Source: Effrenium voratum (Eukaryota > Sar > Dinophyceae > Suessiales > Symbiodiniaceae). Taken from it: a stretch of DNA of 64,000 bases. A program made the position numbers and the translations under genes. The notes beneath the pieces are model-generated. The model saw only the letters and a list, made by a program, of their open reading frames with translations. It searched no databases and was not told the origin of the DNA. The stretch's first letter is position 1. Each line of letters starts with the position of its first letter. Where the stretch lies: the NCBI GenBank assembly GCA_963377175.1, contig CAUJNA010001024.1, forward strand, positions 990,321 to 1,054,320. Reading direction: 5' to 3'. Below, in pieces: positions 8,880-20,570 of this stretch.

Positions 8880-10963
8880 GCCTGGCGGGAAGCCTTGCTG
8901 AGCAAGATTGCCGGTGACGACGTCCGAGCCCGAGCGATTCCCTTGTCCCTGGGCTTGAGACGCCTTGAGAAAGCTTGTGGCTCTTGCAGAGTTGTTATTG
9001 GTTGCAAAGTTATGTCTAAATTCAATATATAGTATTTCTACATATGTATATGTGTGCTAATATGCATACATGTGCATATGTATATATGTATATGTATTAC
9101 ATATATATATATATATATACATACGTGTATGCGCACATATACATATACATGTATCGGACACGCCGTGTTCCCCTTCGGGCACGGGGCTCATATTCATGAT
9201 GGCAAGTTTGAACGGCATGAGTTGTGACCGAGGACCTTGTAGGTGAAGACTTGGAAAGACACAAGGAGTTCCTCAAGGCCAAGGAGGACCATGATTGCAT
9301 CATAGTAAGGATGCTGTTGGCATATGGCAGAAATACTGTTTCGGGCGACACGTGACTGTTTGATTACGTACAGGATTGCATATGTTGTGGGTTTGTGTTG
9401 TTTGAATTGTGCTGGTAAAATTGTTTGGTTTTTTGCTTGTCCGCTTCCTCGAGTTTGATGAGGAAAAGCGGCACATAAAACTATCCGGAGTTGCTTGGGG
9501 TTCTTGACTGTGTGGGTGGGCCAAAGGCAAGTCGAAGTTGATTGCCTGAACAGCCAAGGCCGCTCTTGCAAGCTAGGCAAGCAGGAGATGCAACCTACGA
9601 CTCAATCATGCATGAGTTGCAAGCCTAAGAGAGATAAGTGGAACAGTGGTGGAACAGGAGTTTCCTGATGCTTTTTACGCACTGAGGATGCATGTGGGGT
9701 AGGATGAGCATATATAGATGTTTTGGTGGCCAAATATGAGGCAGCGAAATGTGAATGATATATGTTTTTGCGCGCAGGGCGACGTGTGCTTGCAAGTGTG
9801 TGAGTGCTCCGGAGGATGCCCTTGCTGCGCTGGCCAAGCAAGATACCTCCAAGGCCAGACCCCGGCGAAGCAACGGCATGCCTGTGGTTTGGAGCACCTA
9901 CTACCAAGCAAGGGTTCCAAAACCGGGCGTTTCCAGCTTGAATGAGAATTTCCAGGGAACCGGCGCAAGAGAAAGAGCCACAGGTGGTCAACCAAGATTG
10001 AAGCCTCAGTACATTATGTATGGGACAATGTTGGTGATTTTGGCAAGCGTGTGTTTGAATCATGACGCAACTCATGGAACTACAGGGCAGTCTGGGAATC
10101 GACTTTGGTCAGTTTCCGTGTTGAGATGTTGAGAGCACACGTAAAGTTGGCAACCCACTTTGCTTTTGGGGGGAGGGGGGGTGTTGGGGGGGACGTTTTG
10201 GCTACGGGTTGCGGCGAATGGCTGTTTGGGCTCCTTTGAAGTCTGCGAAGCCTGCAGGGCGCAGATCGAGCAGTACGCGAAGTGCGTGGCATGCTCAGGG
10301 TGCCCGTTAAAAGGGGGGGTTCGTTGACGGTACTCTTTTTACCCTGGTTGAAAGAGAACCCAAAAGGAAAACCGCCGTTCTTAAGGTTTGACACGTACAC
10401 AAAGTGACATTCCTACCCTGCAGCGAGTGGTTTCAATGATCCAGGAATGATTCTGAGCGCTTTGACGGACCCCGTGTCAGGGGACACAGCTGGTGAGGGG
10501 AGAGCAGGTTTGACACTAGAGATATTTGGCCCCTCAGGCCCCGAAAGTGTTTAGTTTGTTCGTGTGGAACCCTCGTTGACTTGAAGTCACAAGAAGCTGA
10601 CGTTGCACACAGGTGTCCCCTATTGGAAGTTTTCCGGTCTGAGCAACCCTGGATCTCACGCTCAGGTTTAGGAGGCGCGTCCTTTGACGAGGCGTGGGGG
10701 TATTTTCTGAGTTGCTGGGCGGTCCAGGCGTTCAGAAGCTTGGCAGCATGGCATGCTCGAGAGGTACGAAAACTCACTCGGGAGTGTTCCCCCTACTCTA
10801 AATACCCGCTTTGTTCAAGGTATTTTTGGGAAAACCTGGTTTTCCATGGCCAATGGTAAATACCTCCTTTTTTGGTAGAGGGTCGACATTCCACGCGCAT
10901 CAGGAGACCGCGAGAAAGTTGGCAGCCATCGCCGGCAAGGCCTCGCAGGAGCGAAGGTCACGT
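8880..10963 (+). CDS. exon cluster of an unrecognised gene (six candidate exons)
   Basis: Candidate exons read on the plus strand. 8880-8972: phase 0 to 0, 31 codons starting AWREALLSKIAG, AG before and GC donor after. 9243-9304: EDLERHKEFLKAKEDHDC, ending at a GTAAGG donor. About 9776-9905: SAPEDALAALAKQDTSKA. About 10215-10297: a CxxC-rich piece, CEACRAQIEQYAKCVAC. 10671-10761: ASFDEAWGYFLSCWAVQAF, donor GTACGA. About 10900-10963: ETARKLAAIAGKASQERR. Composition is helical, charged and cysteine-containing. These are far more protein-like than the other frames, but no family is recognised and it is not certain that they form one transcript. Confidence 0.45.
9020..9155. repeat. TA/CATA-rich microsatellite
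   Basis: Alternating TATA, CATATG and ACATATAT runs lie between two candidate exons and are presumably intronic. Confidence 0.8.
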
Positions 10964-11099
10964 TGCGGCGTTTGCTTTCGGCGGGCAAACGCCGCCTTCG
11001 ACTGGCGAGGCGGTGGAGAAATGTCCTCTTTGGAGCTCTACTGCTGTTGGGTTGGACCTTTAGACTTGAACTTTTTGGATTCCCCGCGTGTCTCCTTTT

Positions 11100-11152
11100 A
11101 ACCAGCAAAAAGTTAGACTTTTTGCTGGGGGATCTACGGCACCCAAGTGGGG
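11100..11152 (+). repeat. hairpin-bearing dispersed repeat, copy 3 with perfect 12-bp arms
   Basis: CCAGCAAAAAGT, a three-base loop, then ACTTTTTGCTGG: an exact inverted repeat at 11102-11128. It is followed by a G-run and a segment resembling the other two copies. Confidence 0.55.
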
Positions 11153-11270
11153 ACACTCCCTTTGGGGAACATCCCTTTGGCGTAGAAAAGTCGATGTTGA
11201 ACGTTTTCCATGGTTAGAACCCCTGTTCACTTGGTTGATCGAGATGGTCACCAGGAATTGGCTGTGCATC

Positions 11271-11360
11271 AAAAATGGGTACCCAAAATGGAACCCTGGT
11301 AAATGGAACCCATGACTAAAGCAGGCGGTCCCCTGGTGGCTTAATTTTGACCCACACCCA
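11271..11360 (+). repeat. dispersed ~85-bp repeat family, copy A
   Basis: Shares an ordered series of blocks with three other loci in the window: ACCCAAAATGG, CCCTGGTAAATGGAA, a GCGGTCCCCTGG block and TTAATTTTGACCCACA. Copy B (15688-15770) and copy C (36972-37058) are inverted relative to this one; copy D (63758-63836) has the same orientation. Confidence 0.6.
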
Positions 11361-11689
11361 ATTCTAGATGACAATTGTAAGGGTGCCTGAGGAAACCATG
11401 TTTGTGTCTTGGCAATGGTTTCCAAATTTGGCTCCTATTATCGGGATTGGGGCAATGCTACATTGGATCAAACTTGTAATGATATCTAACAATGTGACAT
11501 GCAGTGGGAGGGGGGGGCTTGAAAACCAACAGATCGGCAGGTCGAAAGGAAGCCATCACTTAGCTGATCTCGTTCATACCGTTTCAAACTTACTCTGGGA
11601 TCATGTCGTCCGACTGTTTCTGACTCATAACATGTGGGCAGCGCCAACAACCCTTGTGAAAGGAGTTAATTGAGGGCCTCTCATAACGA

Positions 11690-11905
11690 AGCCCCGCGAA
11701 AACTAAAATGGGGGGCGAAAGCCCGCGAAAGCTTGCGGCGAAAGTAGTTGAAGAAGAGCCTGCGTGAAAGCGTCGCGAAAGTGCATGTTTGCCGTTCTGT
11801 GTTGCCCGCGAAAGCTCCGTAAAAGTGATCATTACAAAACACATGCCCACGAGAGCGAAACATGTGGCAGCGAAAGCACCCCGAAAGGTTCCGCGAAAGC
11901 GGTTT
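11690..11905 (+). repeat. degenerate GCGAAAG motif array
   Basis: GCGAAAG or one-base variants occur more than a dozen times in about 200 bp at irregular spacing of 8-25 bp, for example GGCGAAAGCCCGCGAAAGC. It is not a clean tandem repeat and no protein-like frame explains it. Confidence 0.65.
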
Positions 11906-12145
11906 GTTAGTAGAGGGCTTTATGTACCCTATTTTCAGCACCGCTTATGCGTTGTCGAGATGCGGAAAGTGCGTGTCCGTACCAGGTATCGTACTCCACT
12001 TGTTTTCAGCTTGCCCACGAGCTGTTGATGTGAGCCGTGTCACCACGTTAACATCAGCATAGGGCCATACGACGATTTAGGTTTGGCATGGTTCCACTTT
12101 GAATCACGAAGCTGAGGCGCCTCCAGATGGTTGGATTCCGCCGAG

Positions 12146-12945
12146 TTTCCTTGGAGCCGGAAACGTGTTGTGTTTTGCACGACTCGTGTCTCTGGTGCCG
12201 AGAGGAGGCACGCCGGGACATGGAGCGGTCCAAGCAGGCCGCGTTGCTCGTGGGGCACCGCGCAAGAACAGCCAAACCACAACTGTTTGGCGCCCCAGGG
12301 CATTGCTTGTGTTTTCTATTTTGGGCAAGTTCCAAGGGAAGAATGGTCAGCCCCAAAACGGTGTTCCTTGTTCTTGTTGTTTCTTCTTGCTGTGCTGACT
12401 CGTCCCTGAAGTGAAAAGTTGCTGCAAGCACCACAGCAGCACGTCTGACCCTTGGTCACGACACATGTATATGTTTGTGTTGGTCAAGGGTACAATGCCA
12501 ATCTCAGGGAGGCCATAAGAAACACCGCCATGTTTGCTGTCTCCCTGTTTTGACACATAGCCAGATTGCACGCGGGCAGCTCATTGAACCGATCCCCAGG
12601 TGTGCTCAGACTTACGGTCCCTCAAAAGTATGCTCTGAACATCCATGGTATCTCCCTCAAGCATTTGGGTGCAATCCAGAAAGATGAGCAAGTAGTGACA
12701 AAAAAAATCAGATGGTACTGCAATTGTAAATTCTTCAGACAATGATGGAAGTGTTGAGAAGCGAGGAGAAGATAATGCGATAATGTAATGTAAAGTGTGA
12801 GTGAGAGAGAGCTTCTGTGAAAGCCCTACGAAAGGGATATATCCCAGATCATTGCCACCCTTGGGTGCTTTCTGGACGACTCAGCCAAGCGACAGGCGAG
12901 TCAAGCAATCACTGCAGCCCAAGCAGAGGCAGGCAAAAGTGCCTG
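12146..12945 (+). CDS. two candidate exons of an unrecognised gene
   Basis: About 12146-12275 reads SLEPETCCVLHDSCLWCREE followed by a Lys/Arg/Glu helix (RRDMERSKQAALLVGHRA) and could end at a GC donor. 12848 to about 12945 follows an AG and reads IIATLGCFLDDSAKRQASQ, then an Ala/Gln-rich helix ending GKSAW before a GTGTCC donor. Both are plus-strand, with cysteine pairs and long helices like the cluster to the left, so they may belong to the same gene. Function unknown. Confidence 0.4.
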
Positions 12946-13219
12946 GGTGTCCCAGCTCCGTGGGCGATTCATGTTACGATAAAAGATTGCTGACTCCCTT
13001 ACATCCAAAGCTTAAATAAACCTTGTAAGGAAACCCGTATGAAGAGTACTTTAGAGGGGCCCCGGAAAGTTCCAGATTTGGAGACAGGCTGGTGCGGGGT
13101 GCCTGAGATAAACGAACCCGAAGGAGGATTCCTTTCCGAGCCAAAAGGAGGCACTACACCAGGCTTGTAGTGATCAGCTTGTGACTCTTCCATTCGCCTC
13201 TTTGGCCGTTGGTTGCTTT

Positions 13220-13424
13220 GTGTGTTTGCTTGTTTTGCTTTCCGTGCAAGCCTGCCTGCTTGCCTGCCTTCCTGCCTTCCTGCCTGCCTGCTGTCTTGTT
13301 TGCTTGCTTGCTTGTAAATGTGTTGGTTGTTTGCCTGCTTGCTTGTAGTTGTTGTTTGCTTGCTTGCTTGTAAATTTGTTGGTTGTTTGCCTGCTTGCTT
13401 GTATTTGTTGCTTGTATTTGTTTT

Positions 13425-13512
<88 letters not shown>

Positions 13513-13790
13513 ATTTGCTTGCTTGCTTGCTTGCTTGTATTTGCTTGTATTTGCTTGTATTTGCTTGTATTTGCTTGTATTTGCTTGTATTTGCTTGTAT
13601 TTGCTTGTATTTGCTTGTATTTGCTTGTATTTGCTTGTATTTGCTTGTATTTGCTTGTATTTGCTTGTATTTGCTTGTATTTGCCTGCTTGCTTGCTTGC
13701 TTGCTTGCATTTCTTGCTTGATTGCATGCTTGCTGGCTGGCTTGCTTGCTTGTATTTGTTGCTTGCTTGCTTGTTTGTTTGGGTGGTGGA
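13220..13790. repeat. CTTG tetranucleotide and TTGCTTGTAT decanucleotide satellite
   Basis: A core of (GCTT)n at about 13427-13512 passes into about 15 near-perfect copies of the 10-mer TTGCTTGTAT (13512-13683), flanked by mixed CTTG/CCTG derivatives. The unit lacks stop codons on either strand, so 112-242-codon ORFs appear in several frames. These are not genes. Confidence 0.95.
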
Positions 13791-14041
13791 ATGTGGGCAT
13801 TTCCTGCTTATCAGGTTTCAATCAAGACAATGTTTGCTTGGTGTATGTGTTGGTGGTTTCCCATTCGAAAGCTTCGATATTGACAGCACGTGGAGCGAAG
13901 TGACTGGCCAAACCCACAAAAGTTCCCTAACGGCTCTCAATGGTTGAGCCAGGGACCCAGGCAGGGAGAAGCAGAAGCAAGCCTCCGCATGGCTTGCAGA
14001 GTAGCTGCAAACTCAACTTGACACCCTCACAGTTCCTTCGA

Positions 14042-14809
14042 GTTGTTTATGCAAGCCGGACATTTTGCTTGGAAGGCTTTGGATTTTGGGGATTCTTCAG
14101 TTTACAGCCAGGCGCAAAGTGCGCTCCAAGCCGCAGTGGCAAGGTTGCCCAAAGAGAAGGCAAGAGAAGTTGGGATTTGGATGTACCCTCCCCCAGACAT
14201 GGAAGCTCCCAGGAAAACCTTTTGGAAGACTTGGTTCCATTTGCGGAGGCCCATGTTGCTAGGCGGGAGAGTGGTTTGCCCGATCCAAAGTGGTGCAATA
14301 TTTGGGTTAGGGATTTTAGTCCATACGAGGTCTATGGTGGGTTTGCCTTTTGACCGCCTTTCATGGCCGGTGGTTTGTTCAAATCATTTGGTTTCTAAAC
14401 TTGGGTTGCCAGGTAGCTGCACAGACACGAACACGCGGACACACAGACACACAGACACACAATTGTGTCGACGTGGCGCTGGAAAAATGTTGAATTTGGT
14501 TTGGTGCAAGGACTTGGCTAAGCTTGCCTCAGCTACGCTCAGGCTGGTTTGAGGTTGCCTTAATCTAGTTTGGGTGGGTCAGGGGATTGGTCATAGGTGT
14601 TAAGAAGGCCCCAGGGTGTCCAATAATGAACGGTTGCTCGTGTTCACACTCCAGCTCATGTTCGGTGCAGTTTGAGCGGCCCATCTTCATGACGCACCTT
14701 GACGTTCCCGTTCTTATCAAATGGGCGGATGTGTTTGCTCTACCCGAGGCAAAGGGCTCCTTTTTGCAGTCAAATATGTATATGTATATATATATACATA
14801 TATACATAC

Positions 14810-14857
<48 letters not shown>

Positions 14858-15640
14858 GTATATATATATGCTGGGGCGGACATGGCTGTGGGTTTCAATG
14901 AAAAACACGCTCCAAAATGCGTGGTGGACATCAAATCCCCATGTAAGTATTCAATTTACATGATGCCCACGAGATTCCCAGAATTCCGGATCAAGATTCA
15001 TACTCGTATGGCCATGGAGGCAACAAGCGTGGCGCCATCCTGGATCTCTGACGAGGAGTACAAGGAGCGCAGCTTGCGGGTGACAGTCGTACACGCAGCA
15101 GCGCGTTCGGCATCAGGGTTGATACACGTTGCAAGACACATTTGTATGAAAGCCATGGTTGACCTGATGAAAAGCACCCACGCCAGTTCAAATTGGCGGT
15201 GTTTCCATACCATTGCAGAGCCAAAGCTGACTGCAGCTTGGGTCAGGAGTTGGGCTACCCCCAGCTGGATCCGAAATTCCGGGATCAGGAGCCAGTGGCT
15301 CAGAAGCCAAATGCGCGAGCTGAACAGGGGAAGAGATGCTGAGGTGGCAGAAGAAGCAGCTGCAGCTGGACAGGCGCGAGAAGTGTTGCAGGCATCTTGT
15401 CATTTTCTCGTAAGAAACCTTGCCTGGAGCCACATTTGACAATTCCAAGCTTGAAATGCCGCTGGTTCGATTCTAAACCGATTTCCCGCTTTGAACCTGT
15501 CGGACCAGCACCCGCCAGTACGGACCCCCGGCACAACCCGAACCTGAACCGGGACCAGAACGACCCCGAGTTCTGGTACCACGCCGCGCGCAAGCCCTTC
15601 AACAAGGCCCATGGGCACGTTGCACAGGTTGGGCAAGGGG
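14042..15640 (+). CDS. exon cluster of an unrecognised gene
   Basis: The best exon is 14655-14748: phase fits, GC donor GAG/GCAAAG, reading CSVQFERPIFMTHLDVPVLI then KWADVFALPE. Others are about 14042-14230 (QAQSALQAAVARLPKEKARE and on to VGIWMYPPPDM); about 14878-14942 ending at a consensus GTAAGT donor (MAVGFNEKHAPKCVVDIKSP); about 14985-15079 (RMAMEATSVAPSWISDEEYK); and about 15497-15640 (TDPRHNPNLNRDQNDPEFWY, then HAARKPFNKAHGHVAQ). Phases between the middle exons could not be made to fit, so at least one boundary is wrong or an exon is missing. No family recognised. Confidence 0.4.
14769..14872. repeat. (TA)n / ATATGTA microsatellite
   Basis: About 100 bp of alternating TA with interspersed G and C at 6-20 bp intervals, inside the exon cluster and presumably intronic. 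Confidence 0.95.
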
Positions 15641-15687
15641 CAAGATGCTGCCCAGGGCGAGCGGTTGCTTGTGGGGGAATCATATGG

Positions 15688-15770
15688 CTGTGGGTCACAA
15701 TTAAACCATGGGACCACAGGGTTAATCCATGTTTCCATTTCCCAGGGTTCCCATTTTGGGTATTCTTGAC
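15688..15770 (-). repeat. dispersed ~85-bp repeat family, copy B (inverted)
   Basis: The reverse complement gives ACCCAAAATGGGAACCCTGG, then AAATGGAAACATGG, a GTGGTCCCATGG block and TTTAATTGTGACCCACA, in the same block order as copies A, C and D. Confidence 0.6.
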
Positions 15771-17399
15771 CCACTACCATATGTTATTTCAATGCAACAT
15801 GAAACATGAAATATGGTGCTGGGGCGAAAGGGATCGCCCAAGAAGTGTGGAGTGGGCCCCTTTGATCCGAGGGTGTCAGCGATGTTTAGCCCGGCCATGA
15901 GCACATGCAAAGGTCAGCTTGTTGCAGAGTCGTGCCAAAGGCGTGTGCCAACTGGGGCGACAAGTGGATTTGTGAGGGCCTGGTGGTTTACGAGGGAGTT
16001 CGCAGGGAAGCCATCCAGTTTGGATCATGGGGACTTGGCTCCCGAGGATCCCAAATTCACTTGGAGAGATCGTGAGGCGTTGCTGCGCACGGAGCAACAC
16101 TGGAACAGCCGCCGCGAGGCGTCCAGGGGCCCGCATTTCGTGGGGGGTCATGTTCGTTCCACCTTTGAGCAACCCCAACGAGGGTACGCACAACATAGGG
16201 GAACCCAAAAATGCGTGGCTTCCCCTTGTACACACCCCCAAACAAGTTGGTGGCCTCAGAGAAACACATACCTTTTGCGGTTCAGCCAGCGAGTGTGTCT
16301 GGGTGGAGCGAAGAACAACTGGCTTGTGTTGAGATTTGTACAGCAGATGCGCCGCCTAAACCCTGGGCACTCCGCTTACGTTGGCAAGCTCCGTTCGGAC
16401 AAAATGTCTAACTAGTTTGTGGTCCATTTGTCAGGGGCATAGGACTTACTGGATTCCCACCACAAAACAGGGGCGCAGGCTTACAAACACAAAAAACTCT
16501 GTGTTTTTACCATGGCTCGTGTTCCCTGGAGCCTGCGTCGTGATGCCCCAGTGCCAAAGCCTGCCAGGTTTGGCTGAAGCAGTTCGAGCAGGCGACGGTG
16601 TGTCTGTGTGAGTGTGTGTGTGTGTGTGCGCGCGTGTGTTTGTGCTTTGATGTTTCTGTTGTTGTTTCTGCTTGTGTGTGTGTGTTCGTACTCGTGTCCG
16701 TGTTGGTGTTTGTTTTGGTGTTTGTGTGTGTGCTTGTGTGTTTGTGTCTTTTTTGAGGGTGCTCTTTTCGGTTGTTCTTTCAGGGAAGCCAAAGAGAAAA
16801 CTCGCTCTGTGTATGATTTCATGTTGGTTAAAATCAACGGACCTAGACTTAGACTAGTTTCAGGTACCAGTGGGAACCGTCCATATCCAAAACGACACCT
16901 TGTGCATAGAAGATATGTCGGGCCCCGATGGAAAGGGAGCAACAGCCAAGTCCACTGACCGAGCCAACAGGAGTTGGGATCGCAGGACTTTGGTAGGGTA
17001 TCCAATGCTTGGGCGCATCCAACTTTTAAGCTTGCAGCCCTGAACAGCACATGTGCACTGCTGCCATAGCAGGATTTTGTCATGCCGTTCACCGGAGTCG
17101 CGCTCATTTTGGGTACTCCGATATCGGTCTCCGTTGTGTGTATCCCCTTGGGATTTGGACTCCTTTATATGTAAATGCCGTGGGGCCAGGTAAAGGACAT
17201 GAACGAGAAAAGAGCGCTGCTGGCTGAATTGCTGGAGGACTGGAGGTAGGGGAAGCTGAATGAACAGATGTGATGTGGGTATATTAAAGTTGATTTCCCT
17301 GTGGTTTTCCCCTTGAAACTTGTTAAAACCACCACAAAAGCGCACCTCAAGAAAGACAACCCGCGTGCAAATTTTGGGGAACCCTCGATAGGCAGGCAG
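15771..17399. other. intron or spacer with a TG microsatellite
   Basis: A few plus-strand stretches look exon-like, for example near 15950 (NWGDKWICEGLVVYEGVRRE) and near 16040 (EDPKFTWRDREALLRTEQHW). Overlapping frames are equally open and splice phases cannot be fixed, so no exon is called. A (TG)n run occupies 16600-16755. Confidence 0.35.
16600..16755. repeat. (TG)n microsatellite
   Basis: Imperfect TG/TTTG dinucleotide tract with interruptions. The valine/cysteine-rich ORF over it is an artefact. Confidence 0.9.
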
Positions 17400-20300
17400 G
17401 TTGAGCTCCTTCGTGAGGATTGCTCGGCGGAGGTGAGGCGGTTGGTAGCCCCGATTCTGCAGTACAGCATCACCACCAATGTTTTGTGCACCTTGCTGGA
17501 ACAGGCGGCTCGCGCGTGCTCGATCGCCCGATCGCGTGCAAAGGTAAGGGAGACTAACGGTGGTTTCTGAAGCAAGAAGGGAGAGAATGGTGCTTGTCTT
17601 GAAGTGACCAAAGTGCCTGAACGACATCTAGAGCAGCCCTCCAAAACATTGGATAACTGTCATGGCGCTCGTCCGCAGTGGCTATTACAGTCGAGAGCCT
17701 ACTTATGTTGGAAGAACATGACTGGTGTTTGGAAAGAACGACAGGTCAAAGATTGAGGGATTGATTCCGCGTTGTACTGCACCAGGCCAAGCAGAAGCAG
17801 AAGAGCTTTGAAGAGATCGTTGCAGATGAGGACGGCGAAGCTAATAATCGTCAAGATCAAGTGGCCCACGACTGAACTGCAAAACCCCATGGTTTGCAAC
17901 ATGTCCCAACGTGGTGTGGGAGACTTCAGGTTGCGGATGAGTAGCGAGAAAGCTCAGACAACCAGACACTTTCTAGTGCTGAGCCATGTAAAGCAGTCCC
18001 GGTCAGCCAAGACAAGCACTCAAGCGATTTATGGTTCGCTGAGTTATTGTGTCGCCAATGACTTGCTGTGAGAGGCCGGGATATCAGCCAGCAAAGTTTG
18101 TTCAGAGCTAGACGGGCTCCCTTTTCCTGCAAAACCCTGCTTTGTTTTGAAGCGCTACCTGTTTTTCAACACCCTTACCCTTTGTTCCAAGCCTTGTGGC
18201 GATGCAAGCGAAGCCGCTTCGGGGGAGGAGAATTTGGTGATCCTCCGGAGCATTCGCGACAGAGTGGATGAGTTTGGAGAAAAGGCGGGGCAGGGGGTGG
18301 GAAGGGGGGGATGTGTTGCAAAGTCACCAGGACATAGCTGTGCCATAAGACTGTGGGCCAAATGCTGCACGACTGGGATGGATGAAGCCGGGACCAATCG
18401 CCTATCAGCCGGTGCTGCACTTTGTCCATCAAAGTAGAAGTGGAAAGTAAGAGTTGCAGCCGCGAAAGTAATTCTTCCAGAGGAAGAAGAAAGCAGGCGT
18501 TTGTTTGCACTTTGTTTGTGTGAGTTTGTTGGCTGGCCAGACTGCTAGGCTCCATGTGCTTGTGGCTCAGAGCAGCGTGTGGCTTGGCTTGTGGTGTAGT
18601 GTGTAATTTTCTCCGGTGCGCAATGTTGGGATTGGAACTTTCGTGTGGCAGGCGGCTGAGGAGATGCTTGCCGAGTTCGACGCCCGGTCCAGGCGCGAGA
18701 GACCTTGCGGTCAAGGCGCCAGACATGGCGGTCTTGGGAAAGGCAACGTGGAAGCTTTGTGTGGGCCGTTGTAAGCCGCACCATTCAAAGACTGGAGAGA
18801 CGCCATGATAAGGGTAGAGGTGTTCCAAGCGTGAAGCGTGAAATTCACATCCTGCCGAGGCTGCATGCTGAAACTGCTAGATGCTGATTGTATAGGAAGC
18901 CGGGAGAATGGAAATACTTGTCAAGGTTTGCCGTTCATCTGCTTGCTTTCTAACTCAGCAGGAGTTGGAATGAGCCCGAGAAAAGCCCTCCATCCTTTGG
19001 TCTCCTTTCTGGAATCCAAGAAGGAACCGGTTCATTCAGCCACCCGGACTCGCCAGGATCCTGGCAGCCGACCGGCAAGAGCAACTGCTGGAGGCCTGAA
19101 ACTCAGAGACCAGTGGCGCTTGCCAGCAGCGGCCCAACCGGATCTGACCCCTCTTTTGGTTCCTCCTTTGGGGGAACCCACTTCTAGTGGCCTCAAAGGT
19201 GATCACCTTGTATTTCCGGGGGTCCAAACTGGGCAAAGGGGGTGGTGCGTGCTGTTTGTTTCCCCCGCTTTTGAGGTGTCCCTTTAACATGAACTACCAA
19301 AAAAATGTGCCCTTGTGTTCTTTGATCACGGGTCTGGGATTCTTTATTCCAGAGTTTGTGAATTCCTGCCTTCCAAATCGGAGATATTTGACCCCGTGGC
19401 TTCTTGAAGCTCGAATACCTGCTAACCTTCAAGCCACGAACCCAAGCCACCAGGGTTTGGTCAAAAGACCAGATCGAACACCAGTTTGGTCTTGGGGGGG
19501 GTGTTCTATTTTAAGACACTCACCAGTCTTGCTGACATAGGTTGACCTGAGGGCTGAGTTACAGGTCCAAGACAAGGTCAGCACATATGCCACGCACTTA
19601 AACTCCCGCAATGAATCATGATTGCTATGTTCACAGAACACATCAGGAATGTTCACAGAACACATCAGGAAGGGTGACAATCTTACACCATGCTGATGGC
19701 GCGATGATAGACCAACACCGGCCACAGAAACCATATAATAACATACAAGTGGCTATCGAGTGAGGAGAGTCTACCACATGCCCAGGACAGAAGGGTGGCT
19801 GACGTGAACACGTTGGCACAGATCATGAACTGGGGCCAGAAGTGCAAGAAGGCGTGCAGATCATGCAGTCGGCGTGGCGTCAGATTGCTTTTTTGGACTC
19901 GCATTTTCGGATCATTGCTTAGCGTGTTCAAATGCAAGTTCTAGCAGCTTTGTCATGAGTACTTGGGGCATTTGGTCCTGGCAACATGCAGACAACTGGA
20001 AAAGATGGTGCAAGGTGGGCGGAAGGTCCGCTGAGCAGGCCAAATGTACAGGGTGAAACCTAGTTTCCTGTCACTTTGAGGATAGTCGGAGACGCTTCAC
20101 TTGGCTGGCTGTGCAGCAACGCAGGATGGCCTGTTCGAGTGGGAGCAAGGCAACTGGGCAGAAGCCCATGCGAGTTGGAGGCGAGGGAATCGACAAATAC
20201 CATGTGTGTGTATGTGGGGGGGGGGGGGGGTCTGTAGACTAGTTGTTTGTGCCCTGTGATCAATAAAAGTCGGGGAAAGATCAGCATCGCCAAGAGTCGC

Positions 20301-20570
20301 GTCGTGGTCACCTATGTGCGGCCACCGCTGACCAGCCATCCAAAAGGGCTGTGTAAATCCCTAAAATAACCCAGAAAGGGGTTGTTGCCCTTAACAGCAA
20401 GAAAAGTGCCCTCAACAAGAGTGCCGTAGCATGTGTCACTTTCCGCAGGCAGGCAGACGACACCTTGCGCGGCTTCAAGGCGAAAGAGCCCGAGTTCTCT
20501 CCAAACCCAGTTGTCCGGTGGTTTGTCAAGACACCGCCCTTGGACCGTGTCACCTGCCCAAAAAGGCCCG
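17400..20570 (+). CDS. helical TPR-like protein, internal exons of a multi-exon gene
   Basis: Seven exons join with matching phases: 17400-17543 (48 codons, starts VELLREDCSAEV, GTAAGG donor); 18192-18284 (31 codons, PCGDASEAASGEEN, GC donor); 18652-18698 (GA donor); 19057-19093 (ILAADRQEQLLE, GC donor); 19750-19851 (34 codons, WLSSEESLPHAQDRR, GC donor); 20125-20180 (DGLFEWEQGNWAEAHASW, GC donor); and from 20449 (QADDTLRGFKAKEPEF, end uncertain). The product is almost all amphipathic helix. The join from GQKCKK through the QGNWAEAHASW segment to DDTLRGF has the spacing of one tetratricopeptide repeat, suggesting a scaffold. The first and last exons are not identified. Earlier and later plus-strand exons may belong here. 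Confidence 0.6.
20214..20231. repeat. poly-G run
   Basis: About 17 uninterrupted Gs. Similar runs lie near 23844-23852 and 26755-26767. Such tracts are common sequencing and assembly weak points. Confidence 0.9.

Noticed and set aside
13512..13683. CRISPR-like array of regular short repeats
   Set aside because: The 10-mers are contiguous with no spacers; nothing else in the window has repeat-spacer structure, and no cas gene is present.
12999..13947. ORFs of 112-242 codons on both strands rich in Lys/Gln or Leu/Cys
   Set aside because: Artefact of CTTG and TTGCTTGTAT repeats, which contain no stop codon in any frame.
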